Positions 8,790-18,227 of a stretch of DNA of 64,000 bases are shown piece after piece. This DNA is from an uncultured Neomegalonema sp. (lineage in GTDB: Bacteria > Pseudomonadota > Alphaproteobacteria > Rhodobacterales > Rhodobacteraceae): positions 1 through 64,000 of the forward strand of contig CALKIZ010000030.1 of assembly GCA_937995735.1 (NCBI GenBank). Direction: 5' to 3'. The position numbers and the translations under genes are program-made. The notes beneath the pieces were generated by a model. It saw only the letters and a list, made by a program, of their open reading frames with translations. It was not told the origin of the DNA and ran no database searches. Positions within the stretch are counted from its first letter, which is position 1; every line of letters begins with the position of its first letter.

Positions 8790-9755
8790 CTAGCTTGTTG
8801 GCGCGTGGTGGAAAAGTCGTGACACAGAATCATGCCGCGTAATCGAACCGATTGCCTCTGCAAGCATTGGCCCTATCGTACATACTTTGAGTTTTTCTGA
8901 AGGAGGGCGCTGAGTTTGATCAATTGAATCGGTTACAGAAACCGTCTTCAATTCCGAAGCATCAATCCTAGACAATGCGCTGTTTGACAAAACACCGTGG
9001 GTACACATCGCATGAACGTCTTTTGCCCCTTTTTCGCGCAAGGCTTCCGCTGCTTTGCATAAAGTTCCGGCAGAATCGACGATATCGTCAAAAAGGATGC
9101 AAGTCCTGCCATCCACATCGCCGAGGACTTGCATTTGATCAACGACCCCGGCGCGCTCTCTCCTTTTATCAATAACGGCAAGATCAGCATCGATTGATTT
9201 TGCAAAGGTTCTGGCACGGACAAGACCGCCAACATCGGGGGAGACAACCATCAGGCTGTCATCGCCATTAAACAAAGTTTTCGCATGGCTGGCGAAAACC
9301 GGGACAGCGTAGAGGTTGTCTGTTGGGATATCGAAAAAGCCTTGAATTTGCCCTGCATGTAAATCGACGGTCAGCACCCGCTCGGCACCTGCTTGTGTAA
9401 TCAGGTTTGAAACCAACTTCGCGGTAATAGGCGTTCGCGGCGCGGGTTTTCTGTCCTGCCGGGCATATCCGAAATAAGGGATGACTGCCGTGATCCGACC
9501 CGCTGATGCTCTGCGCAGCGCATCGGTGATAATCAGAAGTTCCATCAAATTATCGTTTGCGGGTTTCGAGGTGGACTGGATGATGAAGACATCCTCGCCG
9601 CGCATGTTTTCTTGAATTTCTACCCAAATCTCATCATCGGCGAAGCGTTCAACGCGCGCTTTGGTCAGGGGCCGAAACAGCTTGTTACTGATGATTTCAG
9701 CAAGAGGCAGATTTGAATTGCCAGAGATTAGCTTGATGTCTGCATTTGGTTTCAT
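8790..9755 (-). CDS. prs: Ribose-phosphate pyrophosphokinase
   Basis: Makes PRPP from ribose 5-phosphate and ATP for nucleotide, histidine and tryptophan synthesis in the cytoplasm. The 321-residue protein shows the N-terminal subdomain, the flexible-loop region [17 protein letters not shown], the metal-binding stretch [12 protein letters not shown], and the PRPP loop [14 protein letters not shown]. Length matches the family. The ATG at 9755 follows GAGGGACCACC. About 200 bases separate it from panC upstream, so it probably has its own promoter. Confidence 0.97.
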   Translation of the reverse strand: MKPNADIKLISGNSNLPLAEIISNKLFRPLTKARVERFADDEIWVEIQENMRGEDVFIIQSTSKPANDNLMELLIITDALRRASAGRITAVIPYFGYARQDRKPAPRTPITAKLVSNLITQAGAERVLTVDLHAGQIQGFFDIPTDNLYAVPVFASHAKTLFNGDDSLMVVSPDVGGLVRARTFAKSIDADLAVIDKRRERAGVVDQMQVLGDVDGRTCILFDDIVDSAGTLCKAAEALREKGAKDVHAMCTHGVLSNSALSRIDASELKTVSVTDSIDQTQRPPSEKLKVCTIGPMLAEAIGSITRHDSVSRLFHHAPTS

Positions 9756-9964
9756 GGTGGTCCCTCACCTGTCTCAGGAAATCGGCGCCGGTTAATTTTT
9801 CCGGCGGCTGTGCCCTGATATCCTTCGGGCAGCACCGCTTAACCATGGCCGGATATCGGCCCTGATGAAGACAGTACTGCGATGCAGCCGCGTCTAACAA
9901 TGGCAGGGGTCGAAGTAAATCGGGCTTCCTTCATTTTGGTGATTTTGCAAAAGATTTGTGATTT

Positions 9965-10753
9965 CTATCCCGTGATTGGAACATTATCAGTCAAGCGAAC
10001 ACGCCCTAGCTGTACTGCCCCAGCTAAACGCGCGGGTTTTGCAGGGTTAAACGTCGAGATTGGAGCCAGATCATAGGCCCGAAGCACCATTACATATTCA
10101 ACTGACGAGAAATTTGATTCGCTTAGAAATTTATATGTAGCCGCTGTCACGCTTTCGATCGGATTCCCGAGCGCTAAAAGTTTAGCCGAAGCAGTGAGCA
10201 CTTTATGTAAAGTCGGCGCAATGACTCGATCTTCCGGCGTCAGCAATGCGTTTCGGGATGAAACAGCAAGCCCGTCTTTTTCGCGAATAGTTGGGGCCGA
10301 AACTATCCTGATTGGTAGTGCGAGATCTTTGACCATTTGACGCAAGGTCACCAGTTGAAACCAATCTCTCTCACCGAAGACGGCAATATCCGGTTGAACC
10401 TGCCCGAATAAGCGGGCAATTTGGGTCGTTTTCGTATCGAGTGAAACCTTATCACCAGAGCCGGATGGAGCCACCTTAACTCTGGTTTTTCCCGTGATTG
10501 ATTGTGGGGCAAAGATAAGATCACAAGATGTTCGGCCCAGCAAAGCCGCTTGCGTTATGTCAACGTCGTCGAAGACAGAAACGATTACTTTTCTTGCATG
10601 GCGTTTGGCTGTTTCGAGCAAACCGGTATGCCCATCATGCGGTCCGCCATTAATAGGTGCGAGCGCTATTGTCCCGCCATCTCTTCGCCAATCGCGAAGC
10701 AATCTGCGTAACTGATTCGTGTCGCGTACGATCTGAGGTATTGAGGATTGCAT
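9965..10753 (-). CDS. panC: Pantothenate synthetase-like protein, divergent
   Basis: PanC joins pantoate and beta-alanine through a pantoyl-adenylate. The 262-residue protein keeps the nucleotide-binding features: HDGH (HIGH motif), VQPDIAVFGERDWFQL, and REKDGLAVSSRNALL (KMSKS-like). Several normally invariant elements differ. VPTMGALHEGH is here APINGGPHDGH, the segment equivalent to VNPxQF with its pantoate-binding Gln is replaced by DDVDITQ, and the loop with RPGHFxGV is missing. It is about 20 residues shorter than usual. It could be a remodelled PanC, a related enzyme with another acid substrate, or a decaying gene; the open frame is intact. panB is not next to it. Start ATG 10753 follows GAGGG. 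Confidence 0.75.
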   Translation of the reverse strand: MQSSIPQIVRDTNQLRRLLRDWRRDGGTIALAPINGGPHDGHTGLLETAKRHARKVIVSVFDDVDITQAALLGRTSCDLIFAPQSITGKTRVKVAPSGSGDKVSLDTKTTQIARLFGQVQPDIAVFGERDWFQLVTLRQMVKDLALPIRIVSAPTIREKDGLAVSSRNALLTPEDRVIAPTLHKVLTASAKLLALGNPIESVTAATYKFLSESNFSSVEYVMVLRAYDLAPISTFNPAKPARLAGAVQLGRVRLTDNVPITG

Positions 10754-10903
10754 CGACCCTCTGCATCATTGTCCTGATATGAGACAAAGCAACTATCAGG
10801 CTTTTTACGTTGAGGCTACAAACAGTTTTCCGGTGAATATACCAGAGGTTGAAATTCATATTAAGATACTGATATAAAAACGTTTTGGATTTATATTTTG
10901 TTT

Positions 10904-11269
10904 CTAGAGACTTGAGGACATGTAATCTGCAATTATAAAGTTCGATATTACCACACTGGCAGTCCAACAACAGGTCAAGGCCATGATGAAAATTGTCGGC
11001 TTGTTCGGTGACCATACAATCATTGTCGCGACAAGAGCTTGCAGCATCATTTTGGGAATAAACCAAAGCGCGCCCAGCTTTTCCTGAAGATAACGCATGA
11101 AGCCGTTTACTTCATAAGCGCCAACCTCAAGAGCCCAATTTGTTGATATCGCATCAAGAATACCGAGAATAACAAATGTCCCGGCGACCAAAGATCCTGC
11201 CCGGGCGAGTGAAGGATTATTACGTGCTTTATCCGCCTCGTGGTCATATCTGGAGACGGTAGCAGTCAT
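10904..11269 (-). CDS. Small integral membrane protein, DUF5658-like
   Basis: A 121-residue protein with about three hydrophobic segments (around residues 27-48, 68-88 and 92-114 in this numbering). The pattern DAISTNWALEVGAYEVNGFM resembles the DUF5658 family, whose function is unknown. The start is ATG 11269, with AGGA seven bases upstream; the longer frame to 11305 is less well supported. It sits alone between panC and the histidine kinase operon, all on the minus strand. Confidence 0.65.
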   Translation of the reverse strand: MTATVSRYDHEADKARNNPSLARAGSLVAGTFVILGILDAISTNWALEVGAYEVNGFMRYLQEKLGALWFIPKMMLQALVATMIVWSPNKPTIFIMALTCCWTASVVISNFIIADYMSSSL

Positions 11270-11447
11270 AATCATCCTGATGTTTTTGAGTGATACCGTC
11301 AACATTATCCGGCTGGCCCCTTAATTCTCCGTGAATATCTCATGAATCAAGAGAGCAAACAGCGCGCCATTTTGGCACGGACAATATATAAATAATTTAG
11401 TTTTGTTAATAATGACGACTTTAGCTCTCAGAACGGCGTTCAACATA

Positions 11448-12806
11448 TTACCGGGGCAATAAAAGTGTCGCTTTTAGGCCCCCAAGATCTGAAGTGCCCA
11501 GGGTGATATCTCCCCCATGGGCGCGAACAGCATCCAATGCGATGCTCAGGCCAAGTCCTGAGCCACCACCGCCATCCATATTCCGGGCAGGATCAAGCCT
11601 ATGAAACGGACGGAATGCTTCTTCATGGTGCGCTTCAGGAATTCCCGGACCATCATCTTCTACGGTAACTTTAATCCGCCGTTGTGTTTCTTCCAGTGAT
11701 ACGCGGATTTGGTTTCCGTATTTCACTGCATTACCAATCAGATTTTGAATGGCCCGCCGTGTTGTGTCCGGGCGTAATAGCAGATTGAAGTCACCACCGG
11801 TGTCCGGGTTAATGAGTGTGACAGCATGACCGGCGGCTTGTTCGGCCTCGACGATTGAAAGGATGATGTTTTCCAAGTTCGTTTCTGTCGGCACTTCTCC
11901 CTCTTCGCCGCGTGCAAAGGCAAGAAATCCATCAATCATTCGCTCCATTTCATCGACATCGTTTTTAAGTGCGTCTGCTTCGGGGTCGCCTTCCGCAAGT
12001 GCTAATGCAAGGCGCATCCGGGTTAGTGGTGTCCTTAAATCATGACTTACGCCTGACAGCATCATGGTTCGTTGACTGATTTGCCTCTCGATACGACCAC
12101 GCATTTGTTGAAAAGCGCTGGCAGCACGGCGAATTTCATCCGCTCCGGTTGGCCGGAATGGCAGGGCCGGTTGACCTTTACCGAAAGCCTCTGCCGCATC
12201 GGCCAGTTGACGAATAGGGCGCACCTGATTGCGCATGAAAATCATGGCAATCAAAAGTAATACAATCGCGGCGGCAACCATCCAGACCAATAACAAATGC
12301 GGCTTTGATGCGATCATGCGTTTTTCGCGAGGCGTCGCGTGGAGAATGCCAACCGTGGTCTCGACCTGTAAATCGACCCGTTTATTAAGGGCGACCGTAT
12401 CGATACGGACAGCACGGTCAATAGACTCATGCAAAGTTTCGGTAAGAACGCGCGGAATGATGCCATAAGCCGGGCGGCGGATACCGGGTGCGAGAACGCC
12501 TTCCGGTTCGACCCAAAACTCGTATCCGAATGTTTTTGATGTTTCCGCCAAGAGTGCTTCGCGTTTTAAAGGGTCTGTTTCTTTTTCAATTAAGGACGCA
12601 ATAAAATTGATTTCATTGGCGAATTCGGTTGCGAGTTGCCGTGTTACGCCGGTCCAATGCCTCTCAATGAATACCAATGCGACGACCACTTGTAGAATGG
12701 CGATAGGCAAAACCAGGATCATGACTGATCTGCCAAAAAGGCTCCGGGGTAAGAATTTTTTATAACGCGGCGATGAGAGTTCCATGCTGATTTTCCCAGC
12801 CTTCAT
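11448..12806 (-). CDS. EnvZ-like sensor histidine kinase
   Basis: Membrane sensor kinase of 452 residues. A first transmembrane helix lies near residues 27-47, a periplasmic region of about 120 residues follows, a second helix is near 170-190, then HAMP (IRQLADAAEAFGKGQ). The H-box is MLSGVSHDLRTPLTRMR, the N-box QNLIGNAVKYG, and the G-boxes DDGPGIP and GSGLGLSIAL, so all catalytic parts are present. The ATG at 12806 overlaps the smr stop (ATGA), giving translational coupling with Tim44-mltA-smr; ATG 12785 is an alternative. No response regulator gene is adjacent, so its partner must be elsewhere. Confidence 0.88.
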   Translation of the reverse strand: MKAGKISMELSSPRYKKFLPRSLFGRSVMILVLPIAILQVVVALVFIERHWTGVTRQLATEFANEINFIASLIEKETDPLKREALLAETSKTFGYEFWVEPEGVLAPGIRRPAYGIIPRVLTETLHESIDRAVRIDTVALNKRVDLQVETTVGILHATPREKRMIASKPHLLLVWMVAAAIVLLLIAMIFMRNQVRPIRQLADAAEAFGKGQPALPFRPTGADEIRRAASAFQQMRGRIERQISQRTMMLSGVSHDLRTPLTRMRLALALAEGDPEADALKNDVDEMERMIDGFLAFARGEEGEVPTETNLENIILSIVEAEQAAGHAVTLINPDTGGDFNLLLRPDTTRRAIQNLIGNAVKYGNQIRVSLEETQRRIKVTVEDDGPGIPEAHHEEAFRPFHRLDPARNMDGGGGSGLGLSIALDAVRAHGGDITLGTSDLGGLKATLLLPR

Positions 12807-13411
12807 CTAAAACGCTTAAGGTAGACATAAAGCGCGCCTTCACCACCATGTCGCTTATGTGCTTGATAAATGCCAACGACTGCTCCGGATAAAGCAGGTT
12901 CACGAAGCCATCTGGGAACATCGCGTTTGATCGCACCGCGTCCATCTCCGTATCCAATCGCACGTCCGCGATAATCACCCCCTTTACCGGTCACCACAAG
13001 CACACATCGCGACCCATTGGCATATTCTCTGAGGATGAATTGCATCAGGGTACGATGGGCGGAATCAAGCGTTAGGCCATGCAAGTCCACCTTTGCCTCG
13101 GGTGTTCGCTCGCCTTTTTTGAGCATTTTTGCAGTTTTGCGATCCAGCCCCGGTGTACTTTCAGTCAGAGGGTCAACCGCCGAGGCATCAGGGTAAAACC
13201 TCCGTGCCGGAACAGAAGGTGGAGGGCGCTCCGGTCCGGAAAACGCTCTTGGTCCATTCAGCCGAATGTGTGGTTTGGTCGGGGTCGCATGATTAAGTTC
13301 TAGGCGTTTTGCCTCGCGTGTCGCGACGTGCCAAAGGGCCAATTCATCATCATCAGGGTTGCGCGGGCCGCGATCCGGCTTGTCGAGTTTTGGTGGACGT
13401 CTTGTGCTCAC
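12803..13411 (-). CDS. Smr-domain protein
   Basis: The C-terminal half carries an Smr domain, related to the endonuclease domain of MutS2: VDLHGLTLDSAHRTLMQFI (Asp-Leu-His-Gly motif), VLVVTGKGGDYRGR and GEGALYVYLKR. Such stand-alone proteins are linked to RNA or branched-DNA cleavage. The N-terminal 100 residues are Pro/Arg-rich and probably disordered. The GTG start at 13411 overlaps the mltA stop (GTGA) and follows GCGGG, so the two are translationally coupled. This place behind mltA is usual in Rhodobacterales. Confidence 0.88.
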   Translation of the reverse strand: MSTRRPPKLDKPDRGPRNPDDDELALWHVATREAKRLELNHATPTKPHIRLNGPRAFSGPERPPPSVPARRFYPDASAVDPLTESTPGLDRKTAKMLKKGERTPEAKVDLHGLTLDSAHRTLMQFILREYANGSRCVLVVTGKGGDYRGRAIGYGDGRGAIKRDVPRWLREPALSGAVVGIYQAHKRHGGEGALYVYLKRFR

Positions 13412-14829
13412 GATCCCGCTCGGAACACCCGCCGCAGAGCGGAGGTTGGTGCAAGCGCAATCAACCGTCCCCGTGCTCTTGTTTCACCTGCGGCTTCTCC
13501 CGGTCCATCGCCTGACCCGAAGAAAAAGTCAGCACGTCCGGACCCCTTAATTGCACCACCGGTATCCAACGCAATAACTAGCCTTTGCATCGGTCCAACA
13601 GGGGACTGGAAGTCAATCCAAAATGGAATTCCAAGTGGATAGCTCTTGCGGTCAATCGCGATTGACCGGACCGCCGGGAGCGGTATGCCAAATGTTCCAA
13701 TTGGACCGAGTGATGGATCAGCGGCTAATTCGGGACGCTCTTCAAAGAAAACATAGGATTTGTTGCTGGCTAGAAGTTCATCCCGTCTTTGTGGATTTTG
13801 CCGAATCCATGACTTGATTGATTGAGCTGAGACTTGTTCGAGGGGCAGCTCATTCCAATCTACGAGCGTTTTACCAATTGCCGTGTAGGCGTGCCCGTTT
13901 TTTCCGGCGTATCCAACGCGGGCCACTTGGCCATCGGGTAATCGTACCCGTCCGGATCCTTGAATTTCCAGAAAGAAAGCCTCCACCGGATCATCGATCC
14001 AGAAAAGCTCTAAGCCTCGTCCAGCGAGAGCACCGCGCTGAATTTGGCTACGCTCAAAATATGGTGTTCCGGACCGCAAATCAGCCGGCTTGGAATAAAT
14101 TGGAAATTGATAAGGGCCACCACGCACTCGCGATCCGCGAAGTTCCGGTTCAAAATAAGCGGTGAAGAGTGAACCTTCTGCCTCGCCCGCTCCGTTGATT
14201 GATACCGGTTCGAACCATTTCTCAAAGAATTCCTTGCTGAGACGGGTATCAGTACGCGCGGCATCGGCACAAATCGGCCGCCAGTCGTTCGCGCGCCCAA
14301 AGACCGGCTCACCGTTGAAAGCGAGGCCACCGATACTTTGATCGGCGGCGCGATTTGAAATTTTTGGACAAGCATCGCGTAAAGTCAGCAGTACCGGAGC
14401 GTGGTCTCCTTCTGCCCAGCCGGGAATCGAAGCAAAAGTAAACCGTTGGGCAGCAGGGGCGGAAAATGCCGTTTGTAACGGAGGTTGCTGATTAGTTGGT
14501 GTCAGAGGCTGCTGGCTCGTTGGCGCTGGAGGCAGTTGATTGGCTTGCGTAGGAGGAAATTGGCTCGTTTGTGATTGAGCAGGTCCCGTAAATAACGGTC
14601 CGTCCGGGATCGTTTGAATATTTTGTGCTGGTGGCACGGAAGGGTTTGGTTGGGCGCTTTGAGTTGCTGGCGGTTGGCTCTGTATAGAGTCCGGCGATAT
14701 TTTTCTGGCTGCACAGGCTGAAACGGAGAGCGTTAAAACTGCGAGCATAGACGCGCGAAAAACCGTCTTTCGGACTGAGGACGAAAAGTATTTGTTTTCC
14801 TGTCGAACAGGCAGAAGCGCGTCGGTCAT
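13408..14829 (-). CDS. mltA: Membrane-bound lytic murein transglycosylase A
   Basis: Lytic transglycosylase that cleaves the glycan strand of peptidoglycan with formation of 1,6-anhydro ends. The N-terminus has a hydrophobic stretch ending in a possible lipobox (SVSAC, about residues 35-39), so it is probably a lipoprotein. A Gln/Pro-rich linker (about 50-120) is followed by the MltA domain and the 3D domain, whose conserved Asp residues appear in ALDTGGAIKGSGRADFFFGSG. Length (473) is longer than E. coli MltA because of the linker. The operon order is Tim44-mltA-smr-kinase, with short gaps or overlaps. Confidence 0.92.
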   Translation of the reverse strand: MTDALLPVRQENKYFSSSVRKTVFRASMLAVLTLSVSACAARKISPDSIQSQPPATQSAQPNPSVPPAQNIQTIPDGPLFTGPAQSQTSQFPPTQANQLPPAPTSQQPLTPTNQQPPLQTAFSAPAAQRFTFASIPGWAEGDHAPVLLTLRDACPKISNRAADQSIGGLAFNGEPVFGRANDWRPICADAARTDTRLSKEFFEKWFEPVSINGAGEAEGSLFTAYFEPELRGSRVRGGPYQFPIYSKPADLRSGTPYFERSQIQRGALAGRGLELFWIDDPVEAFFLEIQGSGRVRLPDGQVARVGYAGKNGHAYTAIGKTLVDWNELPLEQVSAQSIKSWIRQNPQRRDELLASNKSYVFFEERPELAADPSLGPIGTFGIPLPAVRSIAIDRKSYPLGIPFWIDFQSPVGPMQRLVIALDTGGAIKGSGRADFFFGSGDGPGEAAGETRARGRLIALAPTSALRRVFRAGS

Positions 14830-14862
14830 GAGAGTCGCCGTTTGGTTAAAAGGAAATGTGCT

Positions 14863-15564
14863 TCAGTCCCCAGTTTCAACCAAAAGCCAGCCGGGGTTAG
14901 AATCGCCAAGTGTACGCTCAAACGTCCACAAATCATTCATCCGGCGAACAAATGTAGGATCGCCGTCGACAACTTCACCTTCAGCATTACGGACTGCTAC
15001 AATCATCTCGGCGTCAAAACGAACATCAATTTGTAACTTATTTGTTTCTTCAATAAGTGTGGCATTTTCGATTTGGGCACTGCGTAAGCCGACAAAACGG
15101 GCATCAACTGACAAATTGTTGGTTGCTCTTTCATCGATAACACTCGTAAAACTGTCGAAAACATCATTGCCGAGAAGCGGGCGTAATGCGGTTTTATCCC
15201 CTGCCTCGAAGCCCATCAGGATCATTTCGTAAGCTGCTTTTGCGCCCTCGATAAACTGTTGCGCGTCAAAAGCCGGTTCATGGTCTTTAGCGGCAACAAG
15301 CGTTTCACCAATTGGCCCTTCCAACTCAACAAGCGCAGCTATATCAGCGTGCCTCGTCGCCGGATCCATTTGCTCAGCTCCGGGAAATGGAATCACCGTA
15401 TCGGAGCCACTTTCATGCCCACTCGTAGCCGATCCGCCCGACCCAAAATAATCGCTCGGGTTTTCGTGCCCGGTTCGGCGACCTAAAACGTCGCGCAGCC
15501 GGAGGACAAGGAAGCCAGCAACAGCCGCCAAGATTATAATTTCTATCATCATCGCGCCGTTCAT
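14863..15564 (-). CDS. Tim44/TimA-domain inner membrane protein
   Basis: A 233-residue protein with one N-terminal transmembrane helix (about residues 5-22), a polar linker, and a C-terminal Tim44-like domain (about 95-233) ending WTFERTLGDSNPGWLLVETGD, a characteristic ending. The mitochondrial relative links the import channel to Hsp70; the bacterial function is less clear and is thought to concern envelope proteins. It is divergent from secB across 328 bases, a common alphaproteobacterial arrangement. Start ATG 15564, with ATG 15552 or 15549 as alternatives. Confidence 0.88.
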   Translation of the reverse strand: MNGAMMIEIIILAAVAGFLVLRLRDVLGRRTGHENPSDYFGSGGSATSGHESGSDTVIPFPGAEQMDPATRHADIAALVELEGPIGETLVAAKDHEPAFDAQQFIEGAKAAYEMILMGFEAGDKTALRPLLGNDVFDSFTSVIDERATNNLSVDARFVGLRSAQIENATLIEETNKLQIDVRFDAEMIVAVRNAEGEVVDGDPTFVRRMNDLWTFERTLGDSNPGWLLVETGD

Positions 15565-15892
15565 TGCTCACTTACGAGAAAAGTTGCACTTACCAACCGT
15601 CTGTTATCAAGCCTAGCGTTTTATTACTAAACATTCCACACACGTCATGAATATAGGGCTTAAGAATACAAAACGATAGGGTTTGCCTGAAATTGAATGA
15701 AATCAGTAACCCGATGCAGCTTCATGCACACTGAATGCGCTCGAATCAAACGGTTTCAAAGGCTCATGGAAATTCCCGGCTTGGCTATAGATCACGTGTT
15801 GATGCGTTAAATCTGGCCCAGTTTACTTTGCATTGACTCTGTTCACATGGTAGCCGTGCGCCAAATTACCGTCCAGAAGGAGAGTTCTGCTT
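15565..15892. other. Divergent intergenic region between Tim44 gene and secB
   Basis: This 328-base gap should hold the promoters of the Tim44-mltA-smr-kinase operon and of secB. I see no open frame with a ribosome binding site and no clear -35/-10 pair. Confidence 0.5.
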
Positions 15893-16366
15893 ATGGCTGA
15901 TGAAGCGCCAGCTGCAGCGAAACCTGCACCCCAGCTAAACATTCGCGCCCAACTTACCCGCGCGCTAACTTTTACCAATCCCGGTGCTTTAAAACGATAT
16001 GAGAAAGCACCGACGATTTCCGTCAATATCAATGTCGATGCCAGCAAGGGCGGTGAAGAAAACTATATCGTTGGTTTGAAAATCGAGGCAAATGCTAAGA
16101 CTGAAGAAGAAGCCGTCTATAGCCTTTCTCTGGACTATGCCGGTGTATTCAACATCAGCAGCGTTGAACCAAAGATGCTCGAGCCGATTTTGCTTGTTGA
16201 ATGCCCCCGGCTCCTGTTTCCGTTCGCGCGACGGATTATCGCTGACGTCACACGGGACGGTGGATACCAACCAATGATGCTTGATCCGGTTGATTTTGTT
16301 GCGCTTTACCGCCGCGAACTAGAGCGCCGTCAAACAGCCCAAGCTGCTGACGCAACCGTAAATTGA
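15893..16366 (+). CDS. secB: Protein-export chaperone SecB
   Basis: Tetrameric cytoplasmic chaperone that holds preproteins unfolded and passes them to SecA. The 157-residue sequence shows the family motifs PTISVNINVDAS, YSLSLDYAGVF, LLVECPRLLFPFARRIIADVTRDGG and PMMLDPVDFVALYRRE. Length is typical. ATG 15893 follows AAGGAG with good spacing. It is convergent with the phyK-like kinase gene. Confidence 0.97.
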   Translation: MADEAPAAAKPAPQLNIRAQLTRALTFTNPGALKRYEKAPTISVNINVDASKGGEENYIVGLKIEANAKTEEEAVYSLSLDYAGVFNISSVEPKMLEPILLVECPRLLFPFARRIIADVTRDGGYQPMMLDPVDFVALYRRELERRQTAQAADATVN

Positions 16367-16394
16367 ACCAAATGTCACAGTTTTTAAGTCTCAA

Positions 16395-16438
16395 GAGTGA
16401 AACATGATTAACCGTACCGATTTGGGCATGTTTCACTC
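16395..16438. repeat. 12-bp perfect inverted repeat between convergent genes
   Basis: GAGTGAAACATG (16395-16406) and CATGTTTCACTC (16427-16438) are perfect complements around a 20-base loop. It lies between the 3' ends of secB and the kinase gene. There is no T-run on either side, so a bidirectional, Rho-independent terminator is only one option; a protein-binding site is another. Confidence 0.6.
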
Positions 16439-16480
16439 GATAAGTTTAACTACTGAAATTATCGAAGTAACGCGCGAGCA

Positions 16481-18223
16481 TCACTGGGCTGGCCGGGCTA
16501 TTTCCGTTTTTGGAACAATCAGCTCGATGTAAAAGCTATCGCTTGTCTGTCTGCGGTTCACAGTTCCACGCAACTGACGGGTAAAACCATCAATGAGTTG
16601 TTGGCCGATGCCGCGTCCGGCATTTTCTTTTTCGTCTTTGCTAACGGCTTCGGGGTGTTTGCTGTTTTGGATACTCAAGCAAAGAGAGTCGGTATCATCC
16701 TGCAAGATGATTTCCAATTTACCATTATCAACATGGCTGAGCGCGTGCTTGAATGTGTTCACAATGGCTTCTGTTGCGAACAGAATAAGAGGGACTGCTG
16801 TATCAGGGATCACTGTAACGGGGTTAAGATCAGTCGTTAAGGTGACAGAGTCGCTTTTTCGGGCACTGCCGTTTCGAAGATTTTCCGCAATCTCGGTTAT
16901 CAGCAGGTCTATTCGAACAGCATTGGTATTTTCTGATTCATAAATTTTTTGATGTACGAGCGCAAGTCCTTGAATGCGTTCTTGAAGGCGCTCTAATCCT
17001 AGTTTTTCCCGGTCGCTGCCTGCATCGCGAATTTGTAAACTCATCAGGCTTGAGATCATCTGTAGATTATTTTTGACCCGGTGATTGACTTCGCGAAGCA
17101 AGCCGTCTTTTTCTTGGACGGTTTCAACGAGATCCTGTTCCCGGGTTTCAATTACCTCGACCATTTCATCGAAGCTGGACCCAAGTTTAGCGATTTCTGT
17201 TGGTGCATTGCGCATACGATGCGCCCGCAATGGCCTTCCACTTCGCCCGTATGCCGTAACCAAACGATCAAGATATAGGATGTGACGCAGTGCAAGTTGA
17301 TCAACCGCAAAATATGCAACAGCAACCGCAAGACCCCACATCAGAATAGGCAGGCTTACGGTCAATAGATTGAGCCATCCCAGTGACGCTGGCACAATTT
17401 CACCGGGCCAGCTGGAAATCGCAAAAATATCTTGCTTGAACAGGGGAGCAATCGCGAAAACTCGCGTTTGACCTGATCGCGAACTAACTTCAACGATCCT
17501 CTCTGGACTTGCAAAAATAGCTCTTAACTTTGTAGCAGATGGCAACCAGTCGAAATCAGTGGCGGAGGTGCTTTGTGCAACCCCTGATCCATCGGCGGTC
17601 ACGATTGCAAAACGTGCTTCGGGGGCAAGATTTTTCGACCGGGCTACCCATTCTAAATAGCGACTTGAGATCGACATGCTAAGGGAACCACGTAGCGCTC
17701 CGTCTCGGTAGATGGGTTGATTAACAACGATGACTTGTTGACCGCTGACTTCCCCTTTTTCCCGTGCTGTCACGGCGCGGCGAGGGGATTTTAAAAAAGT
17801 CTGGAATCCGATTTGATTACTAAAATCAAGAGGTGAAGCCGGCGGGTGGGAACATTCCATCATCCCTTCAGAATCGATAAACCCAATGAAAGGGACAGTT
17901 GGTTCTTGCTCGATAAATGCATTAAGAATGCCACGGCATGTGTCGGCGTCTCCGTCGACATCAATCAATGCATCAAGCGCATTTAACGCTCCAAAAGCCT
18001 CTAGTATCGCGGCTTGTTCTATCTGACTGGCCTGAACAGCTTCGAAAGTGAATGCCTCGCGGCGTAATTTTTTTGTCTCAGCGTAATTGGTTATTCCTTG
18101 TGCGACCGCGAAGACGCCTATTGGCAGCATGGCGACGGCCAACAGAATTGCGACCTGAGCGCGCAGGCTTAACTTGCGGAGCAGCCGTTCTAAAGAAGGA
18201 AAGATTGACTCGGATCGTCGCAC
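16481..18223 (-). CDS. PhyK-like sensor histidine kinase of the general stress response
   Basis: A 580-residue membrane kinase with a transmembrane helix near residues 22-42, a large periplasmic sensor region (about 45-285), and a second helix near 287-310. The H-box is LLREVNHRVKNNLQMISSLM, the HisKA_2 type found in kinases that phosphorylate PhyR. The ATPase part includes ATEAIVNTFKHAL (N-box) and GRGIGQQLI (G-box). The GTG start at 18223 is four bases after the ecfG stop, so it is the last gene of nepR-ecfG-kinase. Its location makes PhyR the likely target; the stimulus cannot be read. Confidence 0.85.
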   Translation of the reverse strand: MRRSESIFPSLERLLRKLSLRAQVAILLAVAMLPIGVFAVAQGITNYAETKKLRREAFTFEAVQASQIEQAAILEAFGALNALDALIDVDGDADTCRGILNAFIEQEPTVPFIGFIDSEGMMECSHPPASPLDFSNQIGFQTFLKSPRRAVTAREKGEVSGQQVIVVNQPIYRDGALRGSLSMSISSRYLEWVARSKNLAPEARFAIVTADGSGVAQSTSATDFDWLPSATKLRAIFASPERIVEVSSRSGQTRVFAIAPLFKQDIFAISSWPGEIVPASLGWLNLLTVSLPILMWGLAVAVAYFAVDQLALRHILYLDRLVTAYGRSGRPLRAHRMRNAPTEIAKLGSSFDEMVEVIETREQDLVETVQEKDGLLREVNHRVKNNLQMISSLMSLQIRDAGSDREKLGLERLQERIQGLALVHQKIYESENTNAVRIDLLITEIAENLRNGSARKSDSVTLTTDLNPVTVIPDTAVPLILFATEAIVNTFKHALSHVDNGKLEIILQDDTDSLCLSIQNSKHPEAVSKDEKENAGRGIGQQLIDGFTRQLRGTVNRRQTSDSFYIELIVPKTEIARPAQ

Positions 18224-18227
18224 TTAA

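Noticed and set aside
15825-15892. Housekeeping promoter for secB
   Set aside because: TTGACT is present at about 15833, but no fitting -10 follows at 16-18 bases.
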